NCBI GenBank assembly: GCA_948579315.1
Contig: CAPAOL010000013.1
Span: forward strand, 1-64,000
DNA from: an uncultured Phocaeicola sp.
Lineage (GTDB): Bacteria; Bacteroidota; Bacteroidia; Bacteroidales; Bacteroidaceae
Direction of reading: 5' to 3'
Length of the DNA: 64,000 bases
Part shown: piece by piece, positions 45,397-54,955 of the stretch
Layout: each line of letters begins with the position of its first letter
Numbering within the stretch: the stretch's first letter is position 1
Position numbers and translations under genes: made by a program
The notes under the pieces: generated by a model
Databases searched by the model: none
The model's input: only the letters and a program-made list of their open reading frames with translations
What the model was told of the DNA's origin: nothing

Positions 45397-46536
45397 ATGA
45401 AAAAGGGTTTATTGTTTATTTTATTGTCAGCAGTCTCTGTATGTCTGCCTGCACAAGAAAAAGAAAATGCAGCAAAGAGTTATAGAGTAGAAACTAATCG
45501 CTTTGGTGCTAATTGGTTTATCAGTGGTGGCGTTGGCGCACAAATGTATTTTGGCGACCATGATGGTGAAGCCGATTTCGGAAAACGTCTTGCTCCTGCA
45601 CTTGACATCGCTGTAGGTAAGTGGTTCACTCCAGGTATCGGATTACGCGTAGCTTACAACGGTCTTCAGGCTAAAGGTGCTACTCCTTATGCTAACGGTC
45701 CGCTTGTAGACGGAGGACAGTACTCTAATGGTTACTACAAAGAAAAATGGAATGTTGTTAACCTTCACGGAGACGTATTGTTGAACCTTACCAATATGTT
45801 CTGTGGCTATAAAGAAGATCGTCTGTACTCATTCATTCCTTATGCAGGTGCTGGATTCATACATACAGGAAAAGGTCCGGGCTATAATGAATTGGGTATC
45901 AATGCCGGTTTGATCAACCGCTTCCGTCTGTCTTCTGCTTTGGATCTTAACGTTGAATTGCGCGGACTTTTGATGAAAGGCGCATTTGGCAATTCTGGTC
46001 CTGAAGGATTGGCTGGTCTGACTGTAGGTGTTACTTACAAGTTTAAGAAACGTGGCTGGGATGCTGTTCCTACTGTACCGATGGTTCCGGAAAGCCAGTT
46101 GAACGAAATGAGAGACAGAGTTAATGCTCTGAAGGGTGAAAACGAAGCTTTGAAACGTGATTTGGTTGAAGCACGTAACAAAAAACCGGAAGTGATCGTT
46201 AAGAAAGAAGCTGGTTTCATTCCACGTTATGTTGTTGTATTTAATATCGGAAAGAGCAACATCAGCAAGAGAGAGTACATGAATATCGAATCTATGGCTA
46301 AGGCTATCAAAGCAACTGATAAAACATTTACTGTAACAGGTTATGCTGATAAAGGTACTGGTTCTGCTGAATATAACATGAAATTGAGTAAGAAGAGAGC
46401 TGAAGCAGTTCGCGACCTGATGGTTAATGAATTCGGTGTTCCTGCTTCTCAGTTGAAAGTTGATTACAAGGGTGGCGTAGCTAACATGTTCTATGATGAT
46501 GCTAAGTTAAGCCGTGTAGCTATTGTTGAAGAATAA
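45397..46536 (+). CDS. OmpA-family outer membrane protein
   Basis: 379 aa. Signal peptide, an N-terminal beta-barrel of about 200 residues (FGANWFISGGVGAQMYFGD, then TVGVTYKFKKRGW), a short coiled coil (SQLNEMRDRVNALKGENEAL) and a C-terminal OmpA-like domain (VTGYADKGTGSAEYNMKLSK). It ties the outer membrane to peptidoglycan. The strong promoter, long leader and terminator suggest high expression. Confidence 0.93.
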   Translation: MKKGLLFILLSAVSVCLPAQEKENAAKSYRVETNRFGANWFISGGVGAQMYFGDHDGEADFGKRLAPALDIAVGKWFTPGIGLRVAYNGLQAKGATPYANGPLVDGGQYSNGYYKEKWNVVNLHGDVLLNLTNMFCGYKEDRLYSFIPYAGAGFIHTGKGPGYNELGINAGLINRFRLSSALDLNVELRGLLMKGAFGNSGPEGLAGLTVGVTYKFKKRGWDAVPTVPMVPESQLNEMRDRVNALKGENEALKRDLVEARNKKPEVIVKKEAGFIPRYVVVFNIGKSNISKREYMNIESMAKAIKATDKTFTVTGYADKGTGSAEYNMKLSKKRAEAVRDLMVNEFGVPASQLKVDYKGGVANMFYDDAKLSRVAIVEE

Positions 46537-46563
46537 TATACATTTTAAATAATAGAATAAAAG

Positions 46564-46595
46564 AGACGTTTCCTTTCACGGGAAGCGTCTTTTTT
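46564..46595 (+). terminator. Terminator after the OmpA-family gene
   Basis: AGACGTTTCC pairs with GGGAAGCGTCT, followed by six T. It overlaps the start of the next promoter region. Confidence 0.85.
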
Positions 46596-46596
46596 G

Positions 46597-46604
46597 TATT
46601 TTTG
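46597..46604 (+). promoter_or_regulatory. -7 promoter box of ruvX-def
   Basis: TATTTTTG immediately after the terminator. Only 6 nt separate it from the ruvX ATG, so the mRNA may be leaderless. Confidence 0.5.
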
Positions 46605-46610
46605 TACCCC

Positions 46611-47027
46611 ATGAGCAGAATAGTAGCAATAGATTATGGAAGAAAGCGTACTGGGATAGCTGTGAGCGATACTATGCAGTTGATCGCGAACGGATTGACA
46701 ACAGTGCCTACGCATGAACTTCTAAACTTTATCGGTGAATATATGGCTAAAGAACCGGTGGAGCGGATTATTATTGGATTGCCAAAGCAAATGAATAATG
46801 AGGTTTCGGAGAATATGAAGAATATAGAACCTTTTGTTCGTTCGCTGAAGAAGCGCTATCCGGACCTTCCGGTCGAGTATGTGGACGAACGGTTCACTTC
46901 TGTTCTTGCGCATCGTACCATGTTGGAGGCCGGTCTGAAGAAAAAGGACCGCCAAAATAAAGCATTGGTGGATGAGATAAGTGCTACTATTATTTTGCAA
47001 ACATATTTGGAGAGTAAACGTTTTTAA
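46611..47027 (+). CDS. ruvX: RuvX/YqgF Holliday-junction resolvase-like protein
   Basis: 138 aa from the ATG at 46611. IDYGRKRTGIAVSD at the N-terminus, VDERFTS and KALVDEISA are YqgF motifs of the RNase H fold. It acts in pre-16S rRNA 5'-end maturation in E. coli and was also named a putative resolvase. An upstream in-frame TTG lies within the promoter and is excluded. Confidence 0.94.
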   Translation: MSRIVAIDYGRKRTGIAVSDTMQLIANGLTTVPTHELLNFIGEYMAKEPVERIIIGLPKQMNNEVSENMKNIEPFVRSLKKRYPDLPVEYVDERFTSVLAHRTMLEAGLKKKDRQNKALVDEISATIILQTYLESKRF

Positions 47028-47070
47028 TAGAAGATATTGAATAACTTAATTTTTAGTAGAGTATAAAAAT

Positions 47071-47625
47071 ATGATTTTACCTATTTATGTATATGGTCAG
47101 CCTGTATTGAGAAAGGTTGCAGAGGACATAACACCGGATTATCCGAACCTGAAAGAGTTGATTGAAAACATGTTTGAAACAATGGTACATGCCGATGGCG
47201 TAGGACTGGCTGCTCCGCAGATTGGTTTGCCTATTCGCGTGGTTACTATTACGTTGGATCCGCTTTCGGAGGAGTATCCTGAATTTAAAGACTTCAATAA
47301 GGCTTATATCAATCCCCACATTTTGGAAGTCGGAGGCGAAGAAGTGAATATGGAAGAGGGCTGTCTCAGTCTTCCCGGTATTCATGAAACAGTGAAAAGA
47401 GGTAATAAAATTCGCGTGAAATATATGGACGAGAATTTCGTGGAGCATGAAGAAGAGGTAGAGGGTTATCTGGCTCGGGTGATGCAGCATGAGTTCGATC
47501 ATTTGGATGGTAAGATGTTTATTGACCATCTCTCGCCGCTTCGTAAGCAGATGATTAAAGGAAAACTGAATACGATGTTGAAGGGAAAAGCACGCAGTTC
47601 TTATAAGATGAAACAGGTGAAATAA
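47071..47625 (+). CDS. def: Peptide deformylase
   Basis: 184 aa. The three deformylase motifs are intact: [18 protein letters not shown] and QHEFDHLDG (metal-binding Cys and His pair). It removes the formyl group from new proteins. 43 nt after ruvX, probably one operon. Confidence 0.97.
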   Translation: MILPIYVYGQPVLRKVAEDITPDYPNLKELIENMFETMVHADGVGLAAPQIGLPIRVVTITLDPLSEEYPEFKDFNKAYINPHILEVGGEEVNMEEGCLSLPGIHETVKRGNKIRVKYMDENFVEHEEEVEGYLARVMQHEFDHLDGKMFIDHLSPLRKQMIKGKLNTMLKGKARSSYKMKQVK

Positions 47626-47668
47626 AGATAAAAAACGTTTATATCCCTGTTAAGTAAGCGAAAAACAT

Positions 47669-47676
47669 TATTTTTG
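47669..47676 (+). promoter_or_regulatory. -7 promoter box of the large TPR gene
   Basis: TATTTTTG, 25 nt upstream of the ATG. A CTG 19 nt upstream may serve as the -33. Confidence 0.55.
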
Positions 47677-47701
47677 CTTCGTTTACAAGCATAAAATATC
47701 A

Positions 47702-49732
47702 ATGGTAAAAAGAATCTTAACAGTTTTATTACTGTTCCCAACGCTGGTGTGTGCTCAGATAAATACAGATCGGGTGATGACTATCGCCCGAAACGCTCTT
47801 TATTTTGAGGACTATGTACTTTCTATTCAGTACTTTAACCAGGTTATTAACGCTAAGCCTTATTTGTATGAGCCCTATTTCTTCAGGGCATTGGCAAAAC
47901 TAAATCTGGAGGATTTTCAGGGTGCTGAAACAGACTGTGATGCAGCTATCCAACGCAATCCGTTTGTGGTGGGTGCTTATCAGATTCGTGGTTTGGCAAG
48001 GATCCGTCAGAATAAATTTGATGGAGCGATTGAGGATTACAAGAAAGCATTGCATTATGATCCGGAGAATATTACCTTATGGCATAATCTGACATTATCC
48101 CATATCCAGAAGAAAGATTATGATGCTGCGAAAGAGGATTTGGAAAGTTTGCTGAAAGTATCTCCGCGTTATACCCGCGCTTATTTGATGAGGGGGGAAG
48201 TATCCTTGCAACAGAAAGATACGATTGCTGCTTTGAATGATTTCAATAAGGCTCTTGAGCTGGATAAATATGATCCGGACGCATGGTCAGCAAGAGCGAT
48301 CGTTAAATTGCAACAGGCTAAGTATGCGGAAGCTGAAGCGGATTTCAACCGTGCTATTCCTTTGAGCGCTAAGAATGCGGGAAATTATATAAACCGTGCA
48401 TTGGCGCGCTTTCACCAGAATAATTTGAGAGGCGCTATGAGCGATTATGATTTGGCGTTGGATATTGATCCGAATAACTTTATTGGCCATTATAACCGTG
48501 GTTTGTTGCGTGCTCGGGTAGGGGATGATAATCGGGCTATTGAAGATTTTGACTTTGTCATCAAGATGGAACCGGATAATATGATGGCTGTCTTTAACCG
48601 TGGATTACTACGTGCGCAAACGGGGGATTATCGTGGGGCAATACAAGATTATACGACCGTTATTAACCAGTATCCGAACTTCCTTGCCGGATATTACCAG
48701 CGTTCGGAAGCTCGCAGAAAGATTGGCGACAAGAAAGGAGCGGAGCAGGACGAGTTTAAAGTCATGAAAGCTCAAATAGATAAGCAGAACGGTGTGACGA
48801 ATAAAGATGTAGCACAGAATAAGGGTAAGGAAGACGAAGGTGAAGGCGGGGAGAAGACCCGTAAGAAATCGGATAAGAATATGAATAACTATCGTAAGAT
48901 AGTGATTGCTGATGATTCTGAGGCTGAACAGCGTTATACAAGTGATTATCGTGGACGTGTGCAGGATAAGAACGTAAATATAAAACTGGAACCGATGTTC
49001 GCTTTGACTTATTATGAGAAGATGAGTGACGTGAAGCGTTCGGTGAATTTCCACAAATATATTGAGGATTTAAACCGTGCGGATGTACTTCCGAAACGTC
49101 TTCGCATCACGAATATGGAAGCCCCATTGACGGAAGAACAGGTGAAAGTGCATTTTGCCTTGATCGATACACATACGTCGGCTATTGTGGAAGATGAGAA
49201 AAATGCTTCGAAACGTTTTGCCCGTGCAATTGATTTTTATTTGGTGCAGGACTTCTCGAGTGCGGTTTCTGATTTGACTCAGACTATCTTGTTGGATGGT
49301 GATTTCTTCCCGGCATATTTTATGCGTGCATTGATTCGTTGTAAACAGTTGGAATATCAGAAGGCTGAGCAAGCTGTCGAAACAGATGTTGTTTCTGGTG
49401 ATAATAAGCGTAAAGAGATTACTGCGGTAGATTATGAGGTGGTGAGAAAAGATTTAGATAAGGTGATTGATTTAGCTCCGGATTTTGTATATGCATATTA
49501 TAATCGTGCCAATGTTTCTGCCATGTTGAAAGATTATCGGGCTGCAATTGTCGACTATGATAAGGCGATTGAATTAAATCCTGATTTTGCAGACGCTTAC
49601 TTCAACCGTGGATTGACTCATATTTTCTTAGGAAATAATAAATTGGGTATTTCAGATTTGAGTAAAGCCGGTGAGTTGGGGATTGTTTCTGCTTATAATG
49701 TTATCAAACGTTTTATAGATCAATCGGAATAA
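47702..49732 (+). CDS. Exported TPR-repeat protein
   Basis: 676 aa with a signal peptide (cleavage near VCAQ). About eight TPR units fill 25-350 and two or more close the C-terminus (570-660). Between them is a basic, lysine-rich linker (370-400, KGKEDEGEGGEKTRKKSD) and a region without repeats. It is probably a periplasmic or outer-membrane scaffold; no enzymatic motif is seen. Confidence 0.85.
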   Translation: MVKRILTVLLLFPTLVCAQINTDRVMTIARNALYFEDYVLSIQYFNQVINAKPYLYEPYFFRALAKLNLEDFQGAETDCDAAIQRNPFVVGAYQIRGLARIRQNKFDGAIEDYKKALHYDPENITLWHNLTLSHIQKKDYDAAKEDLESLLKVSPRYTRAYLMRGEVSLQQKDTIAALNDFNKALELDKYDPDAWSARAIVKLQQAKYAEAEADFNRAIPLSAKNAGNYINRALARFHQNNLRGAMSDYDLALDIDPNNFIGHYNRGLLRARVGDDNRAIEDFDFVIKMEPDNMMAVFNRGLLRAQTGDYRGAIQDYTTVINQYPNFLAGYYQRSEARRKIGDKKGAEQDEFKVMKAQIDKQNGVTNKDVAQNKGKEDEGEGGEKTRKKSDKNMNNYRKIVIADDSEAEQRYTSDYRGRVQDKNVNIKLEPMFALTYYEKMSDVKRSVNFHKYIEDLNRADVLPKRLRITNMEAPLTEEQVKVHFALIDTHTSAIVEDEKNASKRFARAIDFYLVQDFSSAVSDLTQTILLDGDFFPAYFMRALIRCKQLEYQKAEQAVETDVVSGDNKRKEITAVDYEVVRKDLDKVIDLAPDFVYAYYNRANVSAMLKDYRAAIVDYDKAIELNPDFADAYFNRGLTHIFLGNNKLGISDLSKAGELGIVSAYNVIKRFIDQSE

Positions 49733-49772
49733 CATTTTTTTGATAAAAAATAGAAAACTCAAAAGATTTAGT

Positions 49773-49780
49773 TACTTTTG
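49773..49780 (+). promoter_or_regulatory. -7 promoter box of thrS-infC-rpmI-rplT
   Basis: TACTTTTG, 34 nt upstream of the thrS ATG. The leader is too short for a T-box and none is seen. Confidence 0.6.
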
Positions 49781-49814
49781 CGTTCAAATTATGAAAATAT
49801 AACATCATCATATT

Positions 49815-51755
49815 ATGATAAAGATAACATTTCCCGATGGCTCCGTTCGTGAGTATAACGAAGGAGTGAACGGTTTACAGATTGCTGAAAGTATCAGCTC
49901 GCGTCTGGCACAGGAAGTGCTGGCATGTGGAGTGAACGGCGAGACTTATGATTTAGGACGTCCTATTAATGAAGATGCTAATTTTGTTCTTTATAAATGG
50001 GATGATGAAGAAGGTAAACATGCGTTTTGGCATACAAGTGCACACTTGCTGGCGGAAGCTTTGCAGGAACTTTATCCGGGTATCCAGTTTGGTATCGGAC
50101 CGGCTATCGAGAACGGATTCTACTATGATGTGGATCCGGGTGAAGCTGTGATTAAAGAAAGCGACCTTCCTGCCATTGAAGCTAAAATGTTGGAACTGGC
50201 TGCAAAGAAAGAAAACGTAGTCAGAAAAAGCATCGCAAAGACAGATGCTTTGAAGATGTTTGGCGATCGTGGCGAAACATACAAATGTGAGTTGATCTCA
50301 GAGTTGGAAGACGGACATATTACGACTTATACCCAGGGTGCATTTACAGACCTTTGTCGTGGACCTCACTTGATGACGACTGCTCCGATCAAGGCTATTA
50401 AGTTGACTTCAGTGGCTGGTGCTTACTGGCGTGGTCATGAAGATCGTAAGATGCTGACCCGTATTTATGGTATCACGTTCCCGAAGAAGAAAATGCTGGA
50501 TGAATATCTGGTGTTGCTGGAAGAAGCGAAGAAGCGTGATCACCGTAAGATCGGTAAGGAGATGCAGTTGTTTATGTTCTCTGAAACTGTAGGTAAAGGA
50601 CTGCCTATGTGGTTGCCGAAAGGTACTGCATTGCGTCTGCGTCTGCAAGAGTTCTTGCGTCGTATTCAGACACGTTACGATTATCAGGAAGTAATCACTC
50701 CGCCAATCGGTAATAAATTTCTGTATGTCACTTCAGGTCACTATGCAAAATACGGTAAGGATGCATTCCAGCCTATTCATACTCCGGAAGAGGGTGAAGA
50801 GTATTTCTTGAAACCGATGAACTGTCCTCACCACTGTGAGATTTACAAGAACTTCCCACGCTCGTATAAGGACCTTCCATTGCGTATTGCAGAATTTGGT
50901 ACGGTTTGTCGTTATGAACAAAGTGGTGAGTTACACGGTTTAACTCGTGTTCGTAGCTTTACACAGGATGATGCGCATATCTTCTGCCGTCCGGAACAAG
51001 TGAAAGATGAATTCCTTCGTGTGATGGATATCATATCTATCGTGTTCAGTTCTATGGATTTCCAGAATTTTGAGGCACAGATATCCTTGCGTGATAAAGT
51101 GAACCGTGAAAAGTATATCGGTAGCGATGATAATTGGGAAAAGGCTGAACAGGCTATTATCGAGGCATGTGCGGAAAAAGGCTTGCCGGCTAAGATTGAG
51201 TATGGAGAAGCTGCTTTCTATGGTCCTAAACTTGACTTTATGGTGAAAGACGCTATCGGTCGTCGTTGGCAGCTGGGTACAATTCAGGTTGACTACAACT
51301 TGCCGGAACGTTTTGAACTTGAATATATGGGTTCTGACAATCAGAAGCATCGCCCGGTAATGATTCACCGTGCTCCGTTCGGATCAATGGAACGTTTTGT
51401 TGCCGTACTGATTGAACACACTGCCGGTAAGTTCCCGTTGTGGCTGACACCGGAACAGGTAGTTATTCTGCCAATCAGTGAGAAGTTCAATGAATATGCA
51501 GAGCAGGTGAAGACGTATCTGAAGATACACGAAATCCGTGCGATTGTAGATGATCGTAACGAGAAGATCGGCCGTAAGATCCGTGATAATGAGATGAAAC
51601 GTATTCCTTATATGCTGATTGTCGGTGAAAAAGAAGCTGAAAATGGAGAAGTTTCTGTTCGTAGACAAGGCGAAGGGGATAAAGGAACCATGAAATTTGA
51701 AGAATTTGCTAAAATTTTGAACGAAGAAGTTCAGAATATGATAAATAAATGGTAA
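49815..51755 (+). CDS. thrS: Threonyl-tRNA synthetase
   Basis: 646 aa with the full set of domains: TGS (1-62), editing domain with [11 protein letters not shown] and TDLCRGPH, catalytic core with [11 protein letters not shown] and the class II motif 3 [11 protein letters not shown], and an anticodon-binding C-terminus. It charges tRNA-Thr. Confidence 0.98.
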   Translation: MIKITFPDGSVREYNEGVNGLQIAESISSRLAQEVLACGVNGETYDLGRPINEDANFVLYKWDDEEGKHAFWHTSAHLLAEALQELYPGIQFGIGPAIENGFYYDVDPGEAVIKESDLPAIEAKMLELAAKKENVVRKSIAKTDALKMFGDRGETYKCELISELEDGHITTYTQGAFTDLCRGPHLMTTAPIKAIKLTSVAGAYWRGHEDRKMLTRIYGITFPKKKMLDEYLVLLEEAKKRDHRKIGKEMQLFMFSETVGKGLPMWLPKGTALRLRLQEFLRRIQTRYDYQEVITPPIGNKFLYVTSGHYAKYGKDAFQPIHTPEEGEEYFLKPMNCPHHCEIYKNFPRSYKDLPLRIAEFGTVCRYEQSGELHGLTRVRSFTQDDAHIFCRPEQVKDEFLRVMDIISIVFSSMDFQNFEAQISLRDKVNREKYIGSDDNWEKAEQAIIEACAEKGLPAKIEYGEAAFYGPKLDFMVKDAIGRRWQLGTIQVDYNLPERFELEYMGSDNQKHRPVMIHRAPFGSMERFVAVLIEHTAGKFPLWLTPEQVVILPISEKFNEYAEQVKTYLKIHEIRAIVDDRNEKIGRKIRDNEMKRIPYMLIVGEKEAENGEVSVRRQGEGDKGTMKFEEFAKILNEEVQNMINKW

Positions 51756-51827
51756 CTTTGCAGCCGTTTCAGAATAAAATATTTAGTATAACAATAAAAA
51801 GATCAAACTAGGAAGTAAACGTTTTTA

Positions 51828-52439
51828 ATGAAGAATGACACTCTAAAAGGGCAATACAGAATCAATGAACAGATTCGTGCCAAGGAAGTTCGCATAGTGA
51901 GCGATGATATTGAACCGAAAGTATATCCAATCTTTCAGGCTCTCAAAATGGCTGAAGAGAGAGAATTGGATTTAGTGGAAATTTCTCCTAATGCTCAACC
52001 CCCTGTTTGTCGTATTATTGATTATTCTAAATTTCTTTATCAATTAAAGAAACGCCAGAAGGAACAGAAAGCGAAGCAGGTTAAGGTTAATGTGAAGGAA
52101 ATCCGTTTCGGACCCCAGACAGACGACCATGATTACAACTTTAAGTTGAAGCATGCTAAGGGATTTTTGGAAGACGGCGATAAAGTGAAGGCTTATGTAT
52201 TCTTTAAAGGTCGCTCCATCCTTTTCAAGGAGCAAGGTGAAGTGCTTTTGCTTCGTTTTGCAAATGATTTGGAAGACTACGCTAAAGTAGATCAAATGCC
52301 GATACTGGAAGGAAAGCGCATGACTATTCAGCTTTCTCCGAAAAAGAAAGATGCTCCTAAAAAGTCGGCAACAGCTGGAGCACCGAAACCTGTTGCTCCT
52401 GCACCAAAAGCAGAGAAGCCGGAAAAGGGCGAAGAATAA
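51828..52439 (+). CDS. infC: Translation initiation factor IF-3
   Basis: 203 aa. [14 protein letters not shown] at the N-terminus and [17 protein letters not shown] in the C-terminal domain are IF-3 signatures. It has a normal ATG, not the AUU used for autoregulation in E. coli, and an extra K/P/A-rich tail of about 30 residues ([20 protein letters not shown]). It prevents premature 50S joining and checks start codons. Confidence 0.96.
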   Translation: MKNDTLKGQYRINEQIRAKEVRIVSDDIEPKVYPIFQALKMAEERELDLVEISPNAQPPVCRIIDYSKFLYQLKKRQKEQKAKQVKVNVKEIRFGPQTDDHDYNFKLKHAKGFLEDGDKVKAYVFFKGRSILFKEQGEVLLLRFANDLEDYAKVDQMPILEGKRMTIQLSPKKKDAPKKSATAGAPKPVAPAPKAEKPEKGEE

Positions 52440-52507
52440 GAAAATATGCGTAACGCGCAGGTATAGTGCGTTGCCATTATATATTTAATAATTTAAAAAC
52501 AAGTAAG

Positions 52508-52705
52508 ATGCCAAAGATGAAGACTAACTCCGGTTCTAAAAAAAGGTTTACCCTTACCGGAACAGGTAAAATCAAAAGAAAGCACGCTTTTCACAGTCAC
52601 ATTTTGACTAAGAAAACTAAGAAGAGAAAAAGAAATCTGTGTTACTCTACAACTGTTGATACAACAAATGTAAGCCAGGTTAAGGAACTCTTAGCAATGA
52701 AGTAA
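52508..52705 (+). CDS. rpmI: Ribosomal protein bL35
   Basis: 65 aa from the ATG at 52508. [20 protein letters not shown] and [13 protein letters not shown] are diagnostic for L35. Confidence 0.98.
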   Translation: MPKMKTNSGSKKRFTLTGTGKIKRKHAFHSHILTKKTKKRKRNLCYSTTVDTTNVSQVKELLAMK

Positions 52706-52746
52706 TCAAAAGCGTAAAAGTATTATTAAAGTATTAACCGAATGCA

Positions 52747-52783
52747 TTAGCCTGAAGTTCGCTGCGTGAAGTAGCGGCGCTAA
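52747..52783 (+). promoter_or_regulatory. Candidate L20 autoregulatory hairpin
   Basis: TTAGC (52747-52751) pairs with GCTAA (52779-52783) and GCTGC (52761-52765) with GTAGC (52771-52775), leaving an asymmetric internal loop and a GTGAA apex. It is placed 20 nt before the rplT ATG. L20 is known to control its own operon in other bacteria by binding such mimics of its 23S site; similarity was judged by eye. Confidence 0.4.
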
Positions 52784-52803
52784 CATTCAAAAAAAGTAAA
52801 ACT

Positions 52804-53154
52804 ATGCCAAGATCAGTAAATCATGTTGCTTCAAAAGCAAGAAGAAAGAAAATTTTGAAATTAACCAGAGGTTACTTTGGTGCAAGAAAGAATGTATGGA
52901 CCGTAGCTAAAAACACTTGGGAAAAGGGTTTGACTTACGCGTTCCGTGACCGTAGAAATAAGAAAAGAAACTTCCGCGCTCTTTGGATACAACGTATCAA
53001 CGCTGCTGCACGTCTTGAAGGAATGTCTTATTCTAAATTGATGGGCGGTCTGCACAAAGCCGGTATTGAAATAAACCGTAAGGTTTTGGCTGATTTAGCT
53101 ATGAATCACCCGGAAGCTTTCAAAGCTGTAGTTGCAAAAGCAAAAGCTGCTTAA
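52804..53154 (+). CDS. rplT: Ribosomal protein bL20
   Basis: 116 aa. [19 protein letters not shown] and [20 protein letters not shown] are the conserved L20 blocks. Last gene of thrS-infC-rpmI-rplT. Confidence 0.98.
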   Translation: MPRSVNHVASKARRKKILKLTRGYFGARKNVWTVAKNTWEKGLTYAFRDRRNKKRNFRALWIQRINAAARLEGMSYSKLMGGLHKAGIEINRKVLADLAMNHPEAFKAVVAKAKAA

Positions 53155-53178
53155 GCATCAATAGTTTACGAGTTACAA

Positions 53179-53216
53179 AGTGTCAGTTACTAAGCTAGTA
53201 ACTGGCACTTTTCTTT
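53179..53216 (+). terminator. Terminator of the rplT operon
   Basis: A 14-bp stem (53179-53192 with 53196-53209, one wobble), loop AGC, followed by a T-rich tail. Confidence 0.88.
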
Positions 53217-53277
53217 TGTTAGGCAGATGAAAGGGAATAAAAAAATGTTAGTTGGCAAACAAATTCCTTTTTTTTTC

Positions 53278-53308
53278 TTGTTAGTTTCATGTATTCTTAT
53301 TACATTTG
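53278..53308 (+). promoter_or_regulatory. Promoter of the 6S-like RNA
   Basis: TTG (53278-53280), 20 nt, TACATTTG (53301-53308). Consensus Bacteroides promoter with transcription expected near 53315. Confidence 0.75.
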
Positions 53309-53314
53309 TGGTAC

Positions 53315-53501
53315 AAAAATATTAGCCGTATCGACTAGATCGGGAAACTCTTCAAATTAATCTGATGCACCGAGAAAGCTTCGTTCTTCAATGGCGGGCC
53401 ACATCCTTCGGGACAGCTTTAAGCCGGTGGATTACAACGAGGGCGAGCGCTCAAATCTTGTTCTATCAGAGTTTCATCACATCGTCGATGCGGCTTTTTT
53501 A
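53315..53501 (+). ncRNA. Bacteroidales-1 RNA (6S-like)
   Basis: About 187 nt between a consensus promoter and a U-tract. The two ends pair: AGCCGTATCGAC (53324-53335) with GTCGATGCGGCT (53484-53495), so the closing stem also serves as terminator with six T after it. The interior has further hairpins and purine-rich bulges but no open frame. Size, closed-rod form and position right after rplT fit the Bacteroidales-1 motif, which I recall as the 6S RNA of this order. 6S RNA binds and regulates RNA polymerase holoenzyme. Confidence 0.75.
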
Positions 53502-53512
53502 TATACTTTTCT

Positions 53513-54274
53513 ATGATATTCTATTTCTCCGGTACAGGTAATTCTAAATGGATTGCAAATCAGCTTTCCAAAGAGCAAAAAGAAGAATTGGTTTTTATTC
53601 CCGATGCATTAAAGGACAGAGCGTTCGAGTTTTGTTTGCGGGAAGATGAAAAGATCGGTTTTGTATTTCCAGTCTATTCGTGGGCTCCTCCTGCAATTGT
53701 ACTTCATTTTATTCGGCAACTCTTTTTTAAGGGGTATAAAAGACAATATTTGTTTTTTGTTTGTTCCTGTGGAGATGATACCGGGCTTACTCAGCAGGTG
53801 TTGGAGAAGGCTTTGAGTCATAAAGGCTGGAAGTGTCATGCCGGCTTTTCTGTGACTATGCCCAATAATTATGTGCTGCTTCCTGGTTTTGACGTAGATA
53901 AGAAAGAGCTGGAGGAGAAAAAGCTGGCAGATGCTATTCCGGCTGTCAATCAAATAAATGCTTCGATAAGTAGGAGAGAGGAGTTGTTTCTTTGTCATGA
54001 AGGGAGTATTCCTTTTATTAAGACGAGGATTATCAATCCTTTATTTAATCGTTTTCAGATGTCTCCCGGGAATTTTTATACTACGAATGCTTGTATTGGA
54101 TGTAAGCGTTGTGAGAAGAGTTGTCCGGTAGGGAATATTATGATGGTGGGCAGAAAGCCTGTTTGGGGGATGGGTTGCACCTCATGCCTGGCATGTTATC
54201 ATATTTGTCCGCAGCATGCGGTGCAATATGGGAAAAGAACGAAAGATAAAGGGCAGTATTTCAATCCTAATTAA
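53513..54274 (+). CDS. EFR1-family flavodoxin/ferredoxin fusion
   Basis: 253 aa. YFSGTGNSKWIA at the N-terminus is an FMN-binding flavodoxin loop, and the C-terminus has two [4Fe-4S] clusters (CIGCKRCEKSCP, CTSCLACYHICP). This is the EFR1 family of anaerobes, thought to be electron carriers. The ATG is only 12 nt after the U-tract of the 6S-like RNA, so expression may depend on read-through or on a weak TAnnTTTC-like box inside that tail. Confidence 0.87.
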   Translation: MIFYFSGTGNSKWIANQLSKEQKEELVFIPDALKDRAFEFCLREDEKIGFVFPVYSWAPPAIVLHFIRQLFFKGYKRQYLFFVCSCGDDTGLTQQVLEKALSHKGWKCHAGFSVTMPNNYVLLPGFDVDKKELEEKKLADAIPAVNQINASISRREELFLCHEGSIPFIKTRIINPLFNRFQMSPGNFYTTNACIGCKRCEKSCPVGNIMMVGRKPVWGMGCTSCLACYHICPQHAVQYGKRTKDKGQYFNPN

Positions 54275-54291
54275 TCTACTCATCAATTAAT

Positions 54292-54864
54292 CTACTCGTC
54301 TTTGATTTTAATACAGCAATTGGATAAATCTTCAATGATAGCCAGACTTTCTACTTTGACGCCTTGTGCCTCAAGTTTTTTGCGTCCATTTTGGAAGGCT
54401 TTTTCAATAATGAATCCCATTCCCACCAAATTTGCTCCGGATTGTTTGATGAGGTCGATAATTCCTAATGCGGCATTTCCATACGCGAGGAAGTCATCCA
54501 CGAAAAGGATATTGTCGTTTGGAGTGAGGAAATCGGCACTGATAACTACTTCATAATCACGGTCTTTGGTGAATGAGTGCACAGTGGTGCTTAGTGCATT
54601 CTGAATGGTTTTAGGAGACTTCTTCTTTGCAAATACAACTGGTAAATCCATCAGGTAGCCTGTCATGATAGCCGGGGCGATGCCGCTGGCTTCGATTGTC
54701 ATGATCTTATTTACGTTTGTGGCTGCAAAACGACGGACAAACTCGACTCCGATTGATTTCATCAAGACAGGATCCATTTGATGATTAATAAAACTGTCTA
54801 CTTTCAGGATACCTCCTTCGTAGCATTTTCCGTCTTGCAGAATTCTTTTTTTAAGTAATTGCAT
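54292..54864 (-). CDS. xpt: Xanthine phosphoribosyltransferase
   Basis: 190 aa from the ATG at 54862-54864, which matches the usual Xpt start [25 protein letters not shown] and [13 protein letters not shown] (the PRPP-binding loop) are Xpt signatures. It salvages xanthine to XMP. It is convergent with the EFR1 gene (17 nt apart) and separated from paaK by a structured leader. Confidence 0.93.
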   Translation of the reverse strand: MQLLKKRILQDGKCYEGGILKVDSFINHQMDPVLMKSIGVEFVRRFAATNVNKIMTIEASGIAPAIMTGYLMDLPVVFAKKKSPKTIQNALSTTVHSFTKDRDYEVVISADFLTPNDNILFVDDFLAYGNAALGIIDLIKQSGANLVGMGFIIEKAFQNGRKKLEAQGVKVESLAIIEDLSNCCIKIKDE

Positions 54865-54886
54865 GCTGTATGATATTAATAAATAA

Positions 54887-54940
54887 TGTGCTAATATTCC
54901 ATTTCCGCATGGTGAAAACAGCGGTTGGTATATTAGCACA
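54887..54940 (-). promoter_or_regulatory. Structured leader / attenuator between paaK and xpt
   Basis: TGTGCTAATAT (54887-54897) pairs perfectly with ATATTAGCACA (54930-54940). Inside, GCGG and CCGC can extend the stem. It is not a purine riboswitch by eye, and the tail after it is AT-rich but not a clean U-tract. Probably a terminator or attenuator of the ior-paaK transcript. Confidence 0.5.
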
Positions 54941-54955
54941 TGGATATTTGAATCG

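Noticed and set aside
53513..54864. EFR1 ferredoxin and xpt as a functional pair
   Set aside because: They are convergent with separate transcription units and unrelated reactions.
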